Assembly (NCBI RefSeq): GCF_041381155.1
Contig: NC_091144.1
Location: 17,555,544-17,619,543, forward strand
Source of the DNA: Argopecten irradians
Lineage: Eukaryota; Mollusca; Bivalvia; Pectinida; Pectinidae
Length of the DNA stretch: 64,000 nt
Reading direction: 5' to 3'
Each line of letters begins with the position of its first letter. Within the stretch, counting starts at the first letter, position 1. Position numbers and translations under genes: made by a program. Below the pieces are notes generated by a model. That model was not told the DNA's origin. It made no database searches and saw only the letters and a list, made by a program, of their open reading frames with translations. Positions 1 to 12,015 of this stretch are shown here, one piece after another.

Positions 1-597
1 CCTCCTGCCCCCCTGGGGGTCAGAGCCAAAATATATACCAAGTTCTGTTCCCCTTCCCCCAAGGGATGCTTTCTGGCCAATTTGGTTACAAAATCCTGCA
101 GGAACTCTAAGACAAGTAGCGATTATAAAGGATTTACCTCAATTTCCCCTATTTGGCCCCGGCCCCTCCTAGGCCCCTCGGGGGTCAGAGCAATGTTTTC
201 CATGGTTATAGAAAAAAGTACAAAAAGTGAAAACCTTAAAATAGCAAAAGGCACAACAAGACCATAAGACCAATGTGTCTATGAAGTTTCGTGGAAATAT
301 CTCTTCTAGTTTTAGAGTTATACTCCGGAAACAAACCTGTTACAAAAATATGATATTTTCAGCAATGTTCCATGGTTACGGAAAAAATGCAAAAAATGAA
401 AATCTAAAAATAGCAAAAGGCACTACTTGACCATAAGACCAATGTGTGTATGAAATTTCGTGGAAATATCTCTACTGGTTTTAGAGTTATGCTCTGGAAA
501 CCATTCGGACGGACGGACGGACAGACGGACGGACGGAACCCATTTGTATATCCCCCGCCAACTTCATTGGGCGGGCGATAACAAACTTTTGTGAATT
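1..597 (+). repeat. Dispersed bivalve-type repeat, chimeric, cut by window edge
   Basis: The first ~190 bases match the interior of the elements at 11.5 and 27.1 kb in this window (GGGGGTCAGAGCCAAAAT, CAAGTAGCGAT). From 191 a different core follows: two tandem units of about 170 bp starting at 191 and 362 (AATGTTCCATGGTTA near each start, GTTTTAGAGTTATRCTC near each end). After a GGACGGACGGAC run at 508-535 comes a GC hairpin (CCCGCC/GGGCGGG, about 554-575). The layout, tandem core then GC hairpin end, is that of non-autonomous bivalve 'pearl'-type repeats. No coding content is credible here. Confidence 0.7.
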
Positions 598-970
598 AAT
601 TTGAATCGGAAAAGTTCTGAGAGTAAATTGTTTGTGAAGAAATTTTGGAACTGCATTTAATCTTTTTAATGTTCTGGTTTCTCCATGAAATATTTGAAAA
701 TAATTATTTTCTCCAAAAACAAGAAAGTTTGAGGGGTGTGCGAAATTACATTCCCAAAGCTCTTCAAACATATGTGGGTTTAAATTCATGTATAACATCA
801 ATATAACATCATCCTATAAGCAGCTAGTTTGTTGTGGAAAAACTTACACATTTGCTGATGAAAGTCTGCCACTCTGCATTCGGAATAAAAATAATTTAAT
901 TTCATTAAGATATAATGCCATACATGTGCAAAATTACCTACCCCCTATTTAGCGGGATTGGACTTCATAT
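598..970. other. Gene-free AT-rich stretch
   Basis: No gene is seen. The last bases (about 950-963, TAGCGGGATTGGACT) match the flank of the SINE copies at 4.5 and 6.2 kb, so the Tigger-like element that follows probably landed in such a SINE. Confidence 0.5.
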
Positions 971-971
971 A

Positions 972-3900
972 CAGTGGACCCTCGATAATCTGGACACCTT
1001 CGTTCCAACCGTCCGGATTACGAGTTTTCCGGACTGCCGAATTCCGTGTTCTTAGTATAGTCAATTAAGTTGTCACATACGAGTTACTCCCCTTGACCTT
1101 GTAATCGATGATCGATGCTTTTATGTAATATACATGTATTATAACTAATACTTCGTTTGTTATGTTTTATAGGTATTTTATATCATTATGTTAAGATCAT
1201 TAAATAAACGTATTTCTTTACGTTAAGATCATTAAATAAACGTATTTCTCTTTCAAAATACGAAACCTAAAGCCATCGTTAATTGTGTATTATGTATGCA
1301 TATATAGCTACGTACGTATCCCAATCTTGATCTGTTGTACGGCAAATTGCCTAACCAACTACGTTCTCACTGTGGGTACCCGTACACCGGATATTGGTAT
1401 CGACGAGGCGGTGGCCGGTCACAACAAGGGGAAGTTGTTTAATGTATCTGTAACTATTGGTCAGTTCAAGCTTATTACATATTGCGTCCGTATGCAATCT
1501 GTCAACCCCCAGCGTCATATATTTATGGAGGAATAGAAAGGAATCCAGGGTCACCCGTAAGGGGGTATCGCAATGAAAACGACTGTGAACTTTTGTTCGT
1601 GATATTGGATTTCTAGATTGTTCCAGGTTACCATTTTCGGGTTGTATAGACAGGTTATGATAAGGAAGCTTATGTTTAGGCCAATTGCATACTGCCGTGG
1701 CCATGGATGTTTCAACAAAATTTAGCTTGTGTACAGGGACTTGCTAAACTGGTGTACGGGGACTTGGTTTATGTGATAAAAATGGGGTACGGGGGCTTGA
1801 CATCATTAAAATGACAATCTTCACAATATATTTAAAACAGATAGTGTCTAGTCGTCCAAAAGACAGATGTAAAGTTTTCTTCCGACGTCTATGTCTTCGT
1901 AGATCTCATGTTAAGATGTCAATGGAATAGTCAGCCTACCAGACGAAGATGATGGATGTTGGTTGGTCTGTAGATTCTGTATACAATATCAGTTTGTTTG
2001 TTTGCTGGCAATATTGTTAAATTCTTTAACAGAGAGGATCATTTTGAGGAAGGAATGTACTTGTATTACACAACCATATAGCACCATTTCGATAAGAAAT
2101 ATAATTTCATCTGGTAAGATTCAAGTAATTTTACTTTTGAACAGTAAACCATGGCTACGAATACATATAATTTGTCATAGCGTTGTTTTGATATCGTGTT
2201 TGTGCAAGAAAACTCCCATCAGGTATTTTCCACCATGCTCCAACACAACGAAGGTGAGTAGTAGTTAATTGTAATATTTAATGATATTTACGGTGCAATG
2301 TTTGACGGAAAGTCTGTGACCCTCAGCAGCTGCAAAACTCTTCATTACAGATTTAAATATTGACTATGTATTTTGCAATGCGTTCGTGTTTGATGATAAA
2401 CCGATGAACTCTATAATTCGAGAATACAATACGGTACTTCAGTTTAATGCACACCTGTCCAGATGTCACCCTTTACTGATATGGTTCCGTTTCTTACATT
2501 TTCCGTTTTAATTTTGCATCCTATCCTTATTTGTAAGATTTATTGTTTATCATTTGCAGATATTTATTTTTATCTAAAGATAATGTTTTAATACTTTAAT
2601 ACTTTTAGTTGCCCAAACTCAAAATTAATTGAAAAGAACAGTTTTTGCCTGAATTGATCAAAATCAATATGATTAATCATTCTACATTGCGTATCGTTTT
2701 AATCAGTAATTTAATAATCGTATAGAACGCTATATACATGCTATCTAGAAAATATTATTTGGCTTAAAAAGCTGCGTTTCTCAATTCATCAACCAATTCG
2801 TCGTACAATCGTCAACCAAGCTGCCGTACAATCAATATCCAAGCCCCCGTACACTTGATTTTTAACAACAAGCAATTGCCTGTACACAATGTGATTTTCA
2901 ATCATTCATTTCGTAATCTTCATGACCTCAAAATTAGCCATCGGGGCGTGAGCCATCGGGGCGTGAGTTGCTTTCATATTTTGTGAATTAGCCATAGAAA
3001 ATGAAGTCCGTTATCAGGAAAGCATTAAATATCCATATCAGTGATTTATTTTGAACCGCCTTTTTCACTGCGGTACCCCTCTGCATGTGACCCTGGATTC
3101 CTGTCTATTCCTCAATAAATATATGGCGCTGGGGGCTGACAGACCGCATACTGACGCGATATATAATAAGCTTGAACTGGACAAAAGTTACAGATACATT
3201 AATTACATTAAAACTGTGAAAATATTGCAAAACTTCCCGTTGTTGTGACCGGTGACCGCCTCGTCTATACCAATATCCGGTGTACAGGTACCCCCAGTGG
3301 TTCTTCGCATAAAAAAAAACTATGATAACAAACAGTTGTGAACATTTTATGAACTCGTATAATTGTTATTTTGTATAATGTGTGTTTTTAATGACCATTT
3401 CCACAAGTCTTTGCTTTCTGACTTACAGACATGTGTAACATATTATAACCACGTGCCCGTTCACGTCTAACTTCGTGCACAATGTCACACACGTGTAAAT
3501 GGCATGTGCCGTAGCCTTTATATCTTATACCACAGAAGATAAATTTGAATAGATTCACATACATTTAAAAAACTTTTTTTTAATTCTTATTAATTTTGTG
3601 AGCATTATCTCACTTTATTGTATCTGATACTCATAGCGATATATTCTGCATGCGAAACAAGTATGGTATCTACAGCCAGAGATTTAGATAGTATACATTA
3701 TCTATGTCTCTTACAGCATACGTACCCGTACCCAAGCTCAAACTGCAAGCGATTTAAAAGCGTATGGCTAAAAATATATTGCGTATCTCAATTACAACAC
3801 TGAAGATTGATCTCCTATAGAAAACCAATGAACCATTACATGACTGCATGTACCCGTATGAAAGGTGTTCAGGTAAATGCCCGTGGCTATGACCTGGCAG

Positions 3901-4185
3901 CCGTCGTTATGACAACACACTCAGTGTCAAGTGATGACGTGTGTATTGTACACATGATTGTAACTGGCCTTGGATTTTCTCGGCACGTGGCAACAACAAA
4001 TTGTCCGGATTATTGCGAGAATTCACGAAAATTACATTCCGTTCCCAAAATGGAGTTCCGGATTCGGAATACGAATTTCCGGACTACTGAGTATTAATAA
4101 CGTTACGGAAATCCGTTCCCTGACATTTCCGTCCGGATTGTGAGTTTTCCGGACTATCGGCGTCCGGATTATCACAGGTCCACTG
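972..4185. mobile_element. pogo/Tigger-like DNA transposon, non-autonomous, TA target duplication
   Basis: The left end reads CAGTGGACCCTCGATAATCT and the right end, on the other strand, CAGTGGACCTGTGATAATCC. Both are flanked by TA (970-971 and 4186-4187). Both ends go on to subterminal GTCCGGA/TTCCGGAC motifs; more copies lie at 4000-4160. CAGTGG plus GATAATCCGGAC and a TA duplication is typical of the pogo/Tigger branch of Tc1/mariner. No transposase frame is present. About 1.9 kb of its 3.2 kb is a second element (1368-3299). A 31-bp direct duplication lies at about 1189-1250. Confidence 0.8.
1368..3299. mobile_element. Palindromic DNA element with ~230-bp terminal inverted repeats and 5-bp duplication
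   Basis: The left end starts CACTGTGGGTACCCGTACAC and the right end, read on the minus strand, CACTGGGGGTACCTGTACAC. The arms stay alignable for roughly 220-250 bp (1368-1590 versus 3045-3299). A weaker inverted pair carries GTACGGGGRCTTG-type motifs (1725-1800 versus 2800-2890). The bases just outside are GTTCT on both sides (1363-1367 and 3300-3304), a perfect 5-bp duplication. CAC-starting ends with a 5-bp duplication recall Transib elements, but there is no transposase, so the class is only a suggestion. Short open frames in the two arms resemble each other only because the arms are inverted copies. Confidence 0.75.
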
Positions 4186-4195
4186 TATCGGCGAC

Positions 4196-4300
4196 CCGAG
4201 GTAAAGCTAAACTGGTTGAGCATATAATTATGTGTGTTAATTCAAAGGTTCGGGTTAAAGTCCTGGTCTGGCTGCTATTTTATATCTAATAAAATAGGGC
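4196..4300 (+). repeat. tRNA-like SINE fragment flanking the Tigger-like element
   Basis: The stretch holds an A-box-like GGTTGAGCA and a degenerate B-box-like GGTTCGGGTTAAAGTCC followed by TGGTCTGGCTGC. Together with the SINE-like bases before 970 it suggests a plus-strand SINE split by the 972-4185 insertion. The A box and B box are diverged, so this is tentative. Confidence 0.4.
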
Positions 4301-4504
4301 AATGGGTATTGAACGACCTACAGTATTTACTTACATGCATCAAGGATTTATATGTGATAAGGATCCGCATCACTGTCTCTTTACACTACTAAACACCATA
4401 CGAGATGCCTATGAACCAGAAACAAAAACCATTTTTCTCAACAAATACTTGTATTATAGAGTCAAATGAAACACCAATGTAAAGTTTTGTAACAGGAGAG
4501 GTGA

Positions 4505-4605
4505 AAATGTAACATCCCAGGACCTCTGAACACTAGCCAATGCTTTACCGCTGAGCTACCTCATAAACGATGATCAACCCAGTCCAATCCAGCTACACTC
4601 CTCCC
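4505..4605 (-). repeat. Truncated tRNA-derived SINE head
   Basis: On the minus strand the stretch reads GAGGTAGCTCAGCGGTAAAGC, an A-box region, then AGTGTTCAGAGGTCCTGGG. The B box that should follow is lost. Upstream on that strand is GGATTGGACTGGGTTGATCA, shared with the copy at 6.2 kb, so both belong to one family. Confidence 0.55.
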
Positions 4606-4639
4606 TCCATTTCAAAATCTCAAAGACATAGGAGACCCT

Positions 4640-5533
4640 TACATAACCATCGTGAGTATTTTATTTGGGCGCCAATTTTGTGACAGAAGAGGAGAACAAG
4701 CGATCCCAGAGGGATCTTGGCGCCCACCAAAGAATGATCTATGTCCACCAAAGAAAAGAGAGATCAAACATACTACATTTAAAATTTGAGACAGATCTGA
4801 GAAACAGCGATAACAAACTTCAACGATGAAATCCAAGATTGCGGCCGGTTGGCCATCTTCTTAACCAATCAGTCCAAAAGGTACTATGCACAACCAGGGC
4901 CCAAGGGGAACCTACATATGGAATTTTAGAGAGTTCCCTTCAGTAATTTCTGAGAAACAGCAGTAAATACCAAAATCCAAGATGGCGACTGGTCGGCTAT
5001 CTTGTTGGCCCATAAGTCCCAAAATGCAATATGCACAACAAGAACCCAAGGGGAACCAACATATGAACCTATGAAATTTGAGAAAGATCCCTTCAGTACT
5101 TTCTGAGAAATAGCGGTAACAAACTCTAACTATCAAAATCCAAGATGGCATCTGGTCGGCCATCTTGTTGACCGATCACTCCCAAAATGCAATAAGTACA
5201 ACTACTGTCCTAGGGGAACTTACAGAAGGAATTTGAGAAAGATCCCTTCAGTACTTTCTGAGAAATAATGGTTACAAACTGGTTCCAAGATGACGACCTG
5301 GCGGCCATCTTGTTGACCGATTGGTCACAAAATGCAATATGCACAACTAGGGCCCTAGGGGTACCTATATATCAAATTTGAGAAAGATCCCCTAAGTTCT
5401 TTCTGAGAAATAGCAGTAACAAGAATTGTTAATGGACAGACGGCTGGCCGGCCGGACGAAGGACCATGGATGAAAGGCCATTTGAATAGCCCATCATCAT
5501 AAATAGCCCACCATCTGATGATGGTGTGCTAAA
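4640..5533 (+). repeat. pearl-type dispersed repeat with ~150-bp tandem core
   Basis: Four tandem units of about 140-165 bp each contain a CCAAGATGGCGRCYGGTCGG-like motif (near 4840, 4980, 5143, 5287), CCAAAATGCAATATGCACAA, and GAGAAAGATCCCTTCAGTAC. The 3' end has a GGACAGACGG run (5432), then the hairpin CCATC/GATGG (about 5508-5523) and GTGTGCTAAAAA. Hairpin plus CTAA at the 3' end is the grammar of Helitron-like non-autonomous repeats. A truncated copy sits at 26.48-26.87 kb and a worn one near 31.3 kb. Confidence 0.7.
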
Positions 5534-5540
5534 AAGTAGC

Positions 5541-6208
5541 GACCAGACCGAGATTCGAACCCAGGACATCCGAACACTATCCGATAGGGGTGTAACAATA
5601 CATCGGACTATCAATATATTGTAGGGGTGTAACAATACATCGGACTATCAATATATTGTAGGGGTGTAACAATACATTGGACTATTGATATATTGCGATT
5701 GCATGCCTCTCAACTCGATCAATCGATGGCAATTTCAAAAAGTCGAAAACAAAAGCTGATAGTACGCCAAACTATCGATAGTTTCAATAGTCAAATATTT
5801 TTATTTAACTTAGACTAAAATCATGTACTCACAGAGGTTTTATACAGTAACAGACTAACAGTCACAACAAAATGTCACTTTTCCATACTTTTCAATCCAA
5901 ATGCAAACACCGACAATGTTCTCCATCACCATTTTTATTGCGTTTGAGTTGGTACTGACGCTAGCAGGTAAAGGGAAGTAACTCTAAACCAAGACTGCAC
6001 TAGATGTACGTCATGGCGGCCAATTCATCGACCGGATTGTAATCTAATTCAGAGTGCAATACTATCACAATATTATTGCAATTGCATTCTGCAATAGTTA
6101 AAGTATCGCAATAGTGTTTCCCTCGATAGCAATAGTATTGCAATAGTTGAAATTGTAGGCAATAGTCACCCCTACTATCTGACTGCTTTAGCGCTGAGCT
6201 ACCTGGTC
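5541..6208 (-). repeat. tRNA-derived SINE head, split by a hAT-like insertion
   Basis: Removing 5585-6174 and one copy of its target duplication leaves a 70-nt tRNA-like unit on the minus strand. It starts GACCAGGTAGCTCAGCGC (A box) and ends GGTTCGAATCTCGGTCTGGTC minus its first base (B box). The acceptor stem GACCAGG pairs with TCTGGTC over 7 bp (one G-T), and the T stem also folds. The anticodon stem is poor, so this is a SINE head or tRNA pseudogene, not a working tRNA gene. Confidence 0.7.
5585..6174. mobile_element. hAT-like non-autonomous element, 8-bp target duplication
   Basis: The ends are inverted: left TAGGGGTGTAACAATAC, right (minus strand) TAGGGGTGACTATTGCCTAC. The flanks are CTATCCGA (5577-5584) and CTATCTGA (6175-6182), an 8-bp duplication with one mismatch, as hAT elements make. 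The left terminus is present three times in tandem with a 37-bp period (starts 5585, 5622, 5659). The interior is rich in CAATAGT and ATCGATAGT motifs and has no transposase. Confidence 0.8.
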
Positions 6209-6221
6209 AACAATGATCAAC

Positions 6222-6290
6222 TCAGTCCAATCCCGCTATAGCTTGATAAATTTCACAGTCCAATCCCGCTATAGCTTGATAAATTTCACA
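6222..6290. repeat. 34-bp tandem duplication
   Basis: Two identical or nearly identical copies starting CAGTCCAATCCCGC at 6222 and 6256, at the outer edge of the split SINE. Confidence 0.85.
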
Positions 6291-9200
6291 ATCTTTGATC
6301 CTTGCTTTATGTTGTAAAAATTTCATTTAAGCATTATGACATTTCATGTAATGACGGCCCGCTTCAGAAAAAAAGACAGTAATCCTCGCAAACCTGCAGA
6401 CTATATCAAAGGTTGCACCTCATACCTGTCAACTTTTAGGAATTGCAATGCGAGAGAAATTTTCAACAGTCCAACTGAGGCGCTACACATCACTTATCAT
6501 TATTACATGTGATGTTTTAGGGATCAAATATTTTGCAAAACTGGTTTAAATAATGGAAATGTTTAAATCTTATAAGGTTGTTGTTAAAAATAAATGCGCC
6601 AAAGATCTTGAAAATACTGTAATTAGAAATAAGTATGAACAATGAATAATGATAAATAGAATAAAAAATGATGCAAGGACTAATGGTATATTCCCTTTTG
6701 AAAGCTTGTGTTTTTTGTTTTTACATGTTTTAAAATTTCAATCATGGTTTGAACTTTCTACATCTCATTGGCAAAGTGTATGAAAGTGGTAATGGTCCTG
6801 CTGAGCTCAGCATATACTGGCAGTAGAACGACTGGCTGACTCATTGTCAGTTTTAATGTGACCAGGTGTGTTTGGAGTCTTCAGCGGCATGTTCCAGTGA
6901 TATCATTATACATGTAGCACAATGAAAGGGCAAGAGTTCCACTATACAAGAAGACCCAACAAATACAGCACAGTCTGTGCATGTTACACACATCATACAT
7001 TGGAGGCCGTCCATGCCATTAATGAACCCAACAATCAAATATTGCCAAATCCAGTGTCAATCTGTCCATGTTAAGAACAGTGTAAGGTGAAGTTGAAATC
7101 AATGTCCAACAATTTTCCTCTCAGGGGATATTCCATTAAAACATCTAACCCAACTCAGGATATTAGGTATAAACATTGATACCCCTGATTTTAATTTACA
7201 GAAATTAAAACTGGATTGGAATATTAATATCTTAACGGAATATCCCTTTGTATAGGATATACAACATCTGCAAATAAACAAGATATTGTCTTCACAGTTT
7301 TAACAGATCAAGTGACTCTTTTAGACAGATAAAATTTGTATACTTATAACTTATCATATAACATTCAAGTAATACCAGGTATCTACATCAACTATCAAGT
7401 GAACACAACTGCAGATAAACAAGTGATTGTCTTCACATATTTACAGGTCAAGTGACTCAAGTCGGATAAGCTTTTAACTTATCATATAACATTCAAGCAT
7501 ACCATGTATCTACATCAATTCTCAAGTGAACACATCAGCAGATAACCTTTATATAATTACCACATTCAAACTAGTAGACTTCATCATCATGCTTCCATGA
7601 GGAAAGTATACAATGTTCAAATCGAACATTGTGTGCAACATCTGTCAAGTGTATGCACCATCTCAATGGCACTTTGTGAAGTTTTCAGTCTGGATTGATA
7701 ATACTTTTTTAAAGTTGGATTTATTTACTTTTATGTTTATTTTTGAGAAATGTTTTGTGAAAAATGTTGCTTCAGAATGAATCAAAACTACACAGTGATG
7801 CATTTCCAAATATTATTTGACATGAGGACTTCAAAAATTAGTAAAAACGTTTTACATGTCAGAAAATGGGCGATTTTCTCTGTCGGAAATACTCAAAATA
7901 TTGCCGATTTTTTATAACTTTAAAAAATAATATATGCACAAATTACCTGAAATATCGTTAAACAAACACGTCTGTATCGTGGCTCCATCAATATATTTGT
8001 TCTGTAAAACACTGTTATTTCTGCTTTGTCCGTGCCGGTTCACCGCCCGTGCCTTTCACCTGCTTGGCCCGTTCATCCCGCTTCTATTTCACTTTCTATC
8101 GTTCCGAGTAGTGTGTTTTTTGTAGGATGCTAGTACAGAGGGACTAACCTACCACATAATCGAAGATAATCGGTTTTATGTCCGAGATATTGCGGTTTAT
8201 TTGCATAAAATTCTGGAATCTGCTGTGTTCCCCGATTTTATTTCCTTCTTTAAACTTTGTTATTCAACTAACTCCGTGTATTTGCCTAGGACTAGTACTG
8301 AACTCATCATCCGTTTATTTGAATAAAAAATTGGGAAAAATAACTGAAAAATAAAATCGAATTTTTTTATACAATTTATGGCAATAAATTATTTTAGCGA
8401 AATCTTCGCCGAATATATTGTTTCAAGAATACTTTCGCATTTTTATACTCAGATACATCCTCTTGTGTGAGACAGATAAACGTTATAGTAAGGCTTGTTA
8501 ATTTATGCATGAATCTGCAAATGTCTTTCGACGCTGTTTTACGATTTAACATCAGGCAGCGCTGATGATATATAACTTTAGTAATAATCACCGTAGAGTC
8601 AAAGACGTCTAATTAAAAAGTCAACCAAGCACTTTCAAAAATGTTTAATCTTAATAACGAAACGTACCTTATGTTTCGCCGATTCTGTCGTTGGAGAAAC
8701 CATGCTCTTTCCTTACAACAATCGCACATTCATGAGTAAGTCCACGTATCAACGAGCAGTCTTGAGTTTGACCTACTACACAGAACCTTTGCGAATCAAG
8801 TCGTCCTCCGTTAGAACGAGACCGAAAAAGCATGCAATAAGGTCGGCGTACAATGGACTACCCGCAAGAGTCTTACAGTTATGGTAAGCCCTTAGGATAA
8901 CGAAAAGATACTTATGCTGAACCGTAAATTGTTTCATTGCTACTTGAAATAATGAATTTTTAATTTTTTATTTCCTGAAATGTTATGCAAGCTATACGCC
9001 GTATTAGATCAACAATACAGGGACGGAATTCCAAAAAGGCCATTTAGGTCGCGTGCACGCATGCCTATCATACCTGCCGCCATTTTAGAATTCATATGCA
9101 CATGTGTAAAAGCAACACTACTAGTTGATCGGCACTGTTGAAGTATAATCACGACGAAGTTTCATTTGTGCCAGGCAAATGTACGTAAATTTGTTTGATT

Positions 9201-11487
9201 ATTTTTAGGTCAGGATTGTAGACACAATCCAATCCTGTTTATAAGAACTAATTGCAATTGATATCGATCCGGTTTAGCTGTTTCTCAAATATTCACGTGT
9301 CCGATCTAACGTAAAACAAGAATCTAATATTTTTTTGTTAATTAAAACAATATAAAATAGATTTGACAACTATCCGAAAATAATTACGTGTGGTTCCGTT
9401 TATAAGTGTAAAAAATTTACGTATTATCCAATTAAACTAAACTCTATTTATTTGCCTATTCACATACTTATGTGAGGGGGTCAAACGGAGGTGCATAATG
9501 TCATCATCCGCCTATTCGAATACTCTGGTTTATTTGCAGATTTTCTTATGGAAAATGACCTATGCAAAATAAGCGGAATCCTCTGTCCTACATTCATTTG
9601 TCGTTGAATAAAATGCACTGAAATTAATCTTATCAATTTTAATTGAAGTATATTAAAGGTTAATTGGAAGTTTTGATAACAGTTTCCTAACAAAATTATT
9701 ATCAACACTCACGGCTGTAAACTCGCCAGCCATTCAAGGACCAACACGGCGTCAGGTAATGGCGATTAGTACAAGACCCTCGCCGTTCTTCATGAACGTC
9801 AGATTTTCGTTTGGGTTAAATTGAAAAATAAAACATCGTTCTAAAAATCATTGTTCATATTATATCTTTTAGGCCTGTGTTATTTTACAAATATCGTGAC
9901 ATCGCACACTATTTATAAATTACAAAATATATGCCGTGGATATCAACAGCAGAAGCCCATGTTGGCATCTCCTGGGTAACATGAGTGAAGCAGTGAAACA
10001 CATGTCGTGATTTTCTCGGTTTAAAGTAGAACAGTCGGGCCAAGGGATGGCTAAAGTCGTGTAAAAATGGGTCGCCTGGTGTGAATGTATTCCAATATAA
10101 TTTCTTATGAATATGAAAAAATAAAATCTGTCGGTCAAAATCGTGTCTGCGTACGAAAAAATTAATTTAAAGTATGGAAATTCTAAAAAATTCTCCCGTC
10201 TGCGTAACGTATGTAAGTTGAGTAATAGGAAATTCTTAAAACTATTCTCCCTCAATGCTTTCAACTTTTCTTTACTTTAATGGTCAGAACTGGGAAAACT
10301 AAAGCAGAACTTTGGCACGACCGTATTTAAATATGTGAGTGAACTTTTACATGGAAGGCCAAATGAACGTATTTAGACTGGTTTTTCTTTTAACCGAACT
10401 ATTCACTTTAAATTTATTCTGAGTTTTATATAGTAACACTCTGCATGGTAGTGCGTTAGGCAGAGTGTTTATAACAGTTGTCTCCCTTTGTACGGGACTG
10501 TTCTTGTTGGACATGTTCGGACAGTTTGGGGGGAATTTTAGTTCATTTTTGTAAAATATTAGTGGTAAAGGGCATAGCAAAATATTCGCAATAAATAACC
10601 GATAATTGAAAAGGCATTTATTGTCAGTTTGATTATTTTTACTAACCAAACAAGGTTTATATGACAATTACTGTTTGATTAGCAGAGTTGTTATGTTAGT
10701 CTGCCGCTACTAGGTTAGTAAGGATAAAACAGATGCAGCGTATCACTAGTAGTATAAGTATCGATAGTGAGACCACAACTTCGGTGAGAATAATCTTAAT
10801 GCCTTATTGTAACATTGAAATGAAGTCTGAATTAATTAAGTGGGAAATTATAATGTGACTGAAACATGAAATGTGACTGAAACATGAATTTGACTGAAAC
10901 ATATGTGTAAAAGAAGAACCTTTGGACAGTTAGTATAGACTGCTGTACAATTCACACACGTACGCTACAATACACAGTGTAAAGTTATCTCCCGTAGTTC
11001 CAAGGAAACTGTTGATAGGATTACCAAGGTATAGTGTTTACGGGTGTTCCATTGACATGATAACCAAAGTGATTCCATAATGGCAGGCGTGTATTACAAA
11101 CGCCTCCCATAAAAAATTGTGTTCGTTTAATTTTCTTTATTTTTTTTTGTCCACATAATTAGACAGTTGTTTGGGTCATGTATGAAAGAATATAAAAAAT
11201 TTGACTGCGGAATTTTTCCGAGTAGTTTACCCTTTCTATACCCCTACCCCCTAAAAAAGTTTTTTGTCACAATTATATTTATTTAGACCAAAATCTGAGC
11301 GGTAAATATTTTAGTAAAGAACATCTTATATATTGAATATTATAAAGTAAAATAGTTCTGATAATATAAATTGGTTATACCAGTGTTAATTTTTTGTGAC
11401 AGTTAAATGCTAATGATTTAGATGCTATACAAAGTCTAAGAAATGGCACAAATAAGCCATTTATTTTGCCTTTGATATAATATCTGA
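6291..11487. other. Gene-free AT-rich region
   Basis: No convincing exon, RNA gene or intact element is seen in 5.2 kb. Open frames are all under ~115 codons, without recognisable domains or splice-bounded coding bias. Landmarks are the ~145-bp duplication at 7260-7547, a weak CAGAGG-ended candidate (8136-9585) that I did not accept, and three short AATGTGACTGAAACATG-type repeats at about 10852-10905. Confidence 0.5.
7260..7547. repeat. Direct tandem duplication, ~145-bp unit
   Basis: GCAAATAAACAAGATATTGT (7271) is repeated as GCAGATAAACAAGTGATTGT (about 7412). Both copies continue through CAAGTGACTC, CTTATCATATAACATTCAAG and CAAGTGAACACA. The copies differ at many sites, so the duplication is old. 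Confidence 0.75.
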
Positions 11488-12015
11488 ACAAGAGGCCCAG
11501 AGGGCCTGTATCACTCACCTGGTTTGTAATACCTAGTAATGTTCTGAATACAGTTTCATAGTTTCTTTTCTGAGGAATTTGAGGACATTTGAAATATTTC
11601 CCCTATGGGCCTCCTCTCTTTCTGCTCCAGGGGGCGTCATAAACCAAAATTTATACGCTTACGAATTCTGTCTAACCCCCCATGAGGATGTTTCTGGGCA
11701 AAATTTATGGTTAAAAATCCCATGCCAGAACTATATGAGTGGCTATTTATAGGGATTTTAGCTATTTCCCCGATGACCCTCCATGGGGGTTGGGGGTCAG
11801 AGCCAAAATTTATACAATGTTCTGTTCCCCTTCCCCCAAGGATGTTTGTGGCCAAACTTTGGTTACTATCCATGCAGACTCTCTTGGTACAAGTAGCGAT
11901 CGTTTAAGGATTTACCACTATTTCCCTATTGGGCCCCGCCCCTCCTGCCCCCGGGGGTCAGAGCCAAAATTTATACAAGTTCATGTTCCCCTTCTAGGGC
12001 CAGGTGAGCTAAAAT
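11488..12015 (+). repeat. Dispersed AGAGGCCC...CTAAAA repeat
   Basis: It begins ACAAGAGGCCCAGAGGGCCT and ends GGGCCAGGTGAGCTAAAA. Both ends recur at 27133-27566. The interior has three internally similar blocks with GGGGGTCAGAGCCAAAATTT and TATACAAGTTC/TGTTCCCCTTCC. The start is a short palindrome (AGGCCC/GGGCCT). No coding function. Confidence 0.8.

Noticed and set aside
487-801. 104-codon minus-strand frame
   Set aside because: It runs through the GGACGGAC run and hairpin end of a dispersed repeat; no domain.
1285-3248. Frames on both sides of the inner transposon with similar peptides (RLHTDAICNKLEL / RPHTDAIYNKLEL)
   Set aside because: The similarity comes from the inverted arms of the element, not from two genes.
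5541-6208. Functional tRNA gene
   Set aside because: It is interrupted by a transposon and, even joined, has a poor anticodon stem; best seen as a SINE head.
8136-9585. Possible pogo-like element with CAGAGG ends
   Set aside because: Only about six terminal bases are inverted copies, and the flanks are TA on one side and TC on the other; interior gives no support.
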